In this document: piece after piece, positions 5,480 to 6,134 of the stretch | Position numbering within the stretch: position 1 is the stretch's first letter | Layout: every line of letters starts with the position of its first letter | NCBI GenBank assembly: GCA_023457175.1 | Contig: JAEWMM010000166.1 | Location: forward strand, 1-6,134 | Length of the DNA stretch: 6,134 bases | Reading direction: 5' to 3' | Origin: Bacillota bacterium | Lineage (GTDB): Bacteria > Bacillota > Clostridia > Oscillospirales > Ruminococcaceae | Notes under the pieces: model-generated | Told to the model about the DNA's origin: nothing | The model's input: only the letters and a program-made list of their open reading frames with translations | Databases searched by the model: none | Position numbers and translations under genes: made by a program

Positions 5480-6134
5480 CCGCTATAAAAAAGATCAAAG
5501 AGAACCCGTTTTTGGCAATTGTGGCCTTGGCCTATGTCATCATGTTCCTGGCAAAACCGGCCATGGGCGTGGCGTCGGTGAAAAGCAGCGGGTATTATAT
5601 CAAAGAAATGCTCATGATTATGCCGGTCATCTTCGTTCTGACAGCGCTTTTGGATATGTGGGTTCCAAAGGAAAAAATACTACAGTATCTGGGAAAGGAC
5701 GCTAAAGCGAAAGGTGTCTTCCTCTCTTTTGTGGTTGGCAGCGTTTCGGCAGGGCCGGATTACGCAGCGTTTCCAATGAGCGTTATGCTTCACAAAAAGG
5801 GTGCCTCCATCCGGAATATTGTCATTATCCTAAGCACATGGGCTGTCATTAAAATCCCTATGCTCCTGAACGAAGCAAAGTTTTTAGGGCTGAAATTCAT
5901 GGCTATACGATGGCTGCTTACAGTTATTGCGATCCTCGTTTTTTCATCGATAACAGCAAAAATCATTAAGGATGAGGATTTACCGGGGGAGGCGCCGGCG
6001 CAGGTCGGGCTTCATATCAATTGGGATGCCTGCATGGGCTGTACCTTATGCGCAAAGAATTATCCTGAATTATTCGTGATAGAAAACAAAAAAGCGCGTG
6101 TAAAACCGTATGGGGCGTTGGATATGGATAAGCT
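5476..6134 (+). CDS. Half-size permease fused to a C-terminal [4Fe-4S] ferredoxin domain, 3' end missing
   Basis: 219 complete codons are visible before the window ends, starting at the ATG that overlaps the previous stop. GGGGGTG at 5464-5470 is the likely ribosome binding site. Residues 1-165 are membrane protein, with segments at about 11-35, 42-64, 80-105, 113-133 and 136-164. The core segment VVGSVSAGPDYAAFPMSVML (about 85-104), followed by HKKGA, resembles the second half of ArsP/YraQ-type permeases. A short acidic linker (166-175) leads to a ferredoxin domain. INWDACMGCTLCAKNYPELF (residues 181-200) gives ligands Cys186, Cys189 and Cys192. The usual fourth position of this motif is Tyr196, as in single-cluster ferredoxins, whose fourth Cys comes from a CP motif near the C-terminus. 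That part lies beyond the window. The frame is continuous through the junction, so this is a true fusion. The ferredoxin is probably cytoplasmic and may link transport to redox state. Confidence 0.85.
   Translation, partial: MTAIKKIKENPFLAIVALAYVIMFLAKPAMGVASVKSSGYYIKEMLMIMPVIFVLTALLDMWVPKEKILQYLGKDAKAKGVFLSFVVGSVSAGPDYAAFPMSVMLHKKGASIRNIVIILSTWAVIKIPMLLNEAKFLGLKFMAIRWLLTVIAILVFSSITAKIIKDEDLPGEAPAQVGLHINWDACMGCTLCAKNYPELFVIENKKARVKPYGALDMDK

Overview
The window looks like part of the chromosome of an anaerobic Clostridia-type Firmicute. The evidence is strong AGGAGG-type ribosome binding sites, a large modular GLUG/MBG/Listeria-Bacteroides-repeat surface protein, and a small cupin plus split-permease operon next to a Crp/Fnr-type regulator. 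The surface gene is clearly richer in G+C than the A+T-rich stretch that follows it. No RNA genes, CRISPR array or intact insertion sequence were seen.

Bases 1-3507 are the 3' part of one very large + strand gene for an exported repeat protein. The frame is open from base 1, so the gene begins upstream, and the ATG at 154 is internal. The visible protein has the end of one GLUG cassette, a complete GLUG cassette, several Ig-like MBG/YDG-type modules, one Listeria-Bacteroides repeat, a Ser/Pro/Ala-rich linker and a C-terminal domain I cannot name. It ends without an LPXTG signal or SLH repeats.

Bases 3508-3894 hold no intact gene. They contain a very long near-perfect inverted repeat (3639-3710) between the convergent surface gene and the regulator. 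Just beyond it is what looks like the first dozen codons of a NifX/NifB-type (dinitrogenase Fe-Mo cofactor domain) gene on the - strand, with a perfect ribosome binding site but no continuation. This suggests a rearrangement scar.

Bases 3895-4548 (- strand) encode a Crp/Fnr-family regulator of normal full length (217 codons), interrupted by one in-frame TAA at codon 105, between the sensor domain and the DNA-binding domain. Its promoter is well formed and lies back to back with that of a + strand operon: a small cupin protein (4658-4972), a five-helix half-permease (4997-5479), and a second half-permease (5476 to past the window end). The second permease is fused in frame to a C-terminal [4Fe-4S] ferredoxin domain and overlaps the first by ATGA. 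My reading is that the regulator, and possibly the lost NifX-like gene, served the cupin/permease/ferredoxin transport module. The left arm of this cluster is now decaying while the + strand operon still looks intact. The transported substrate cannot be told from the sequence.
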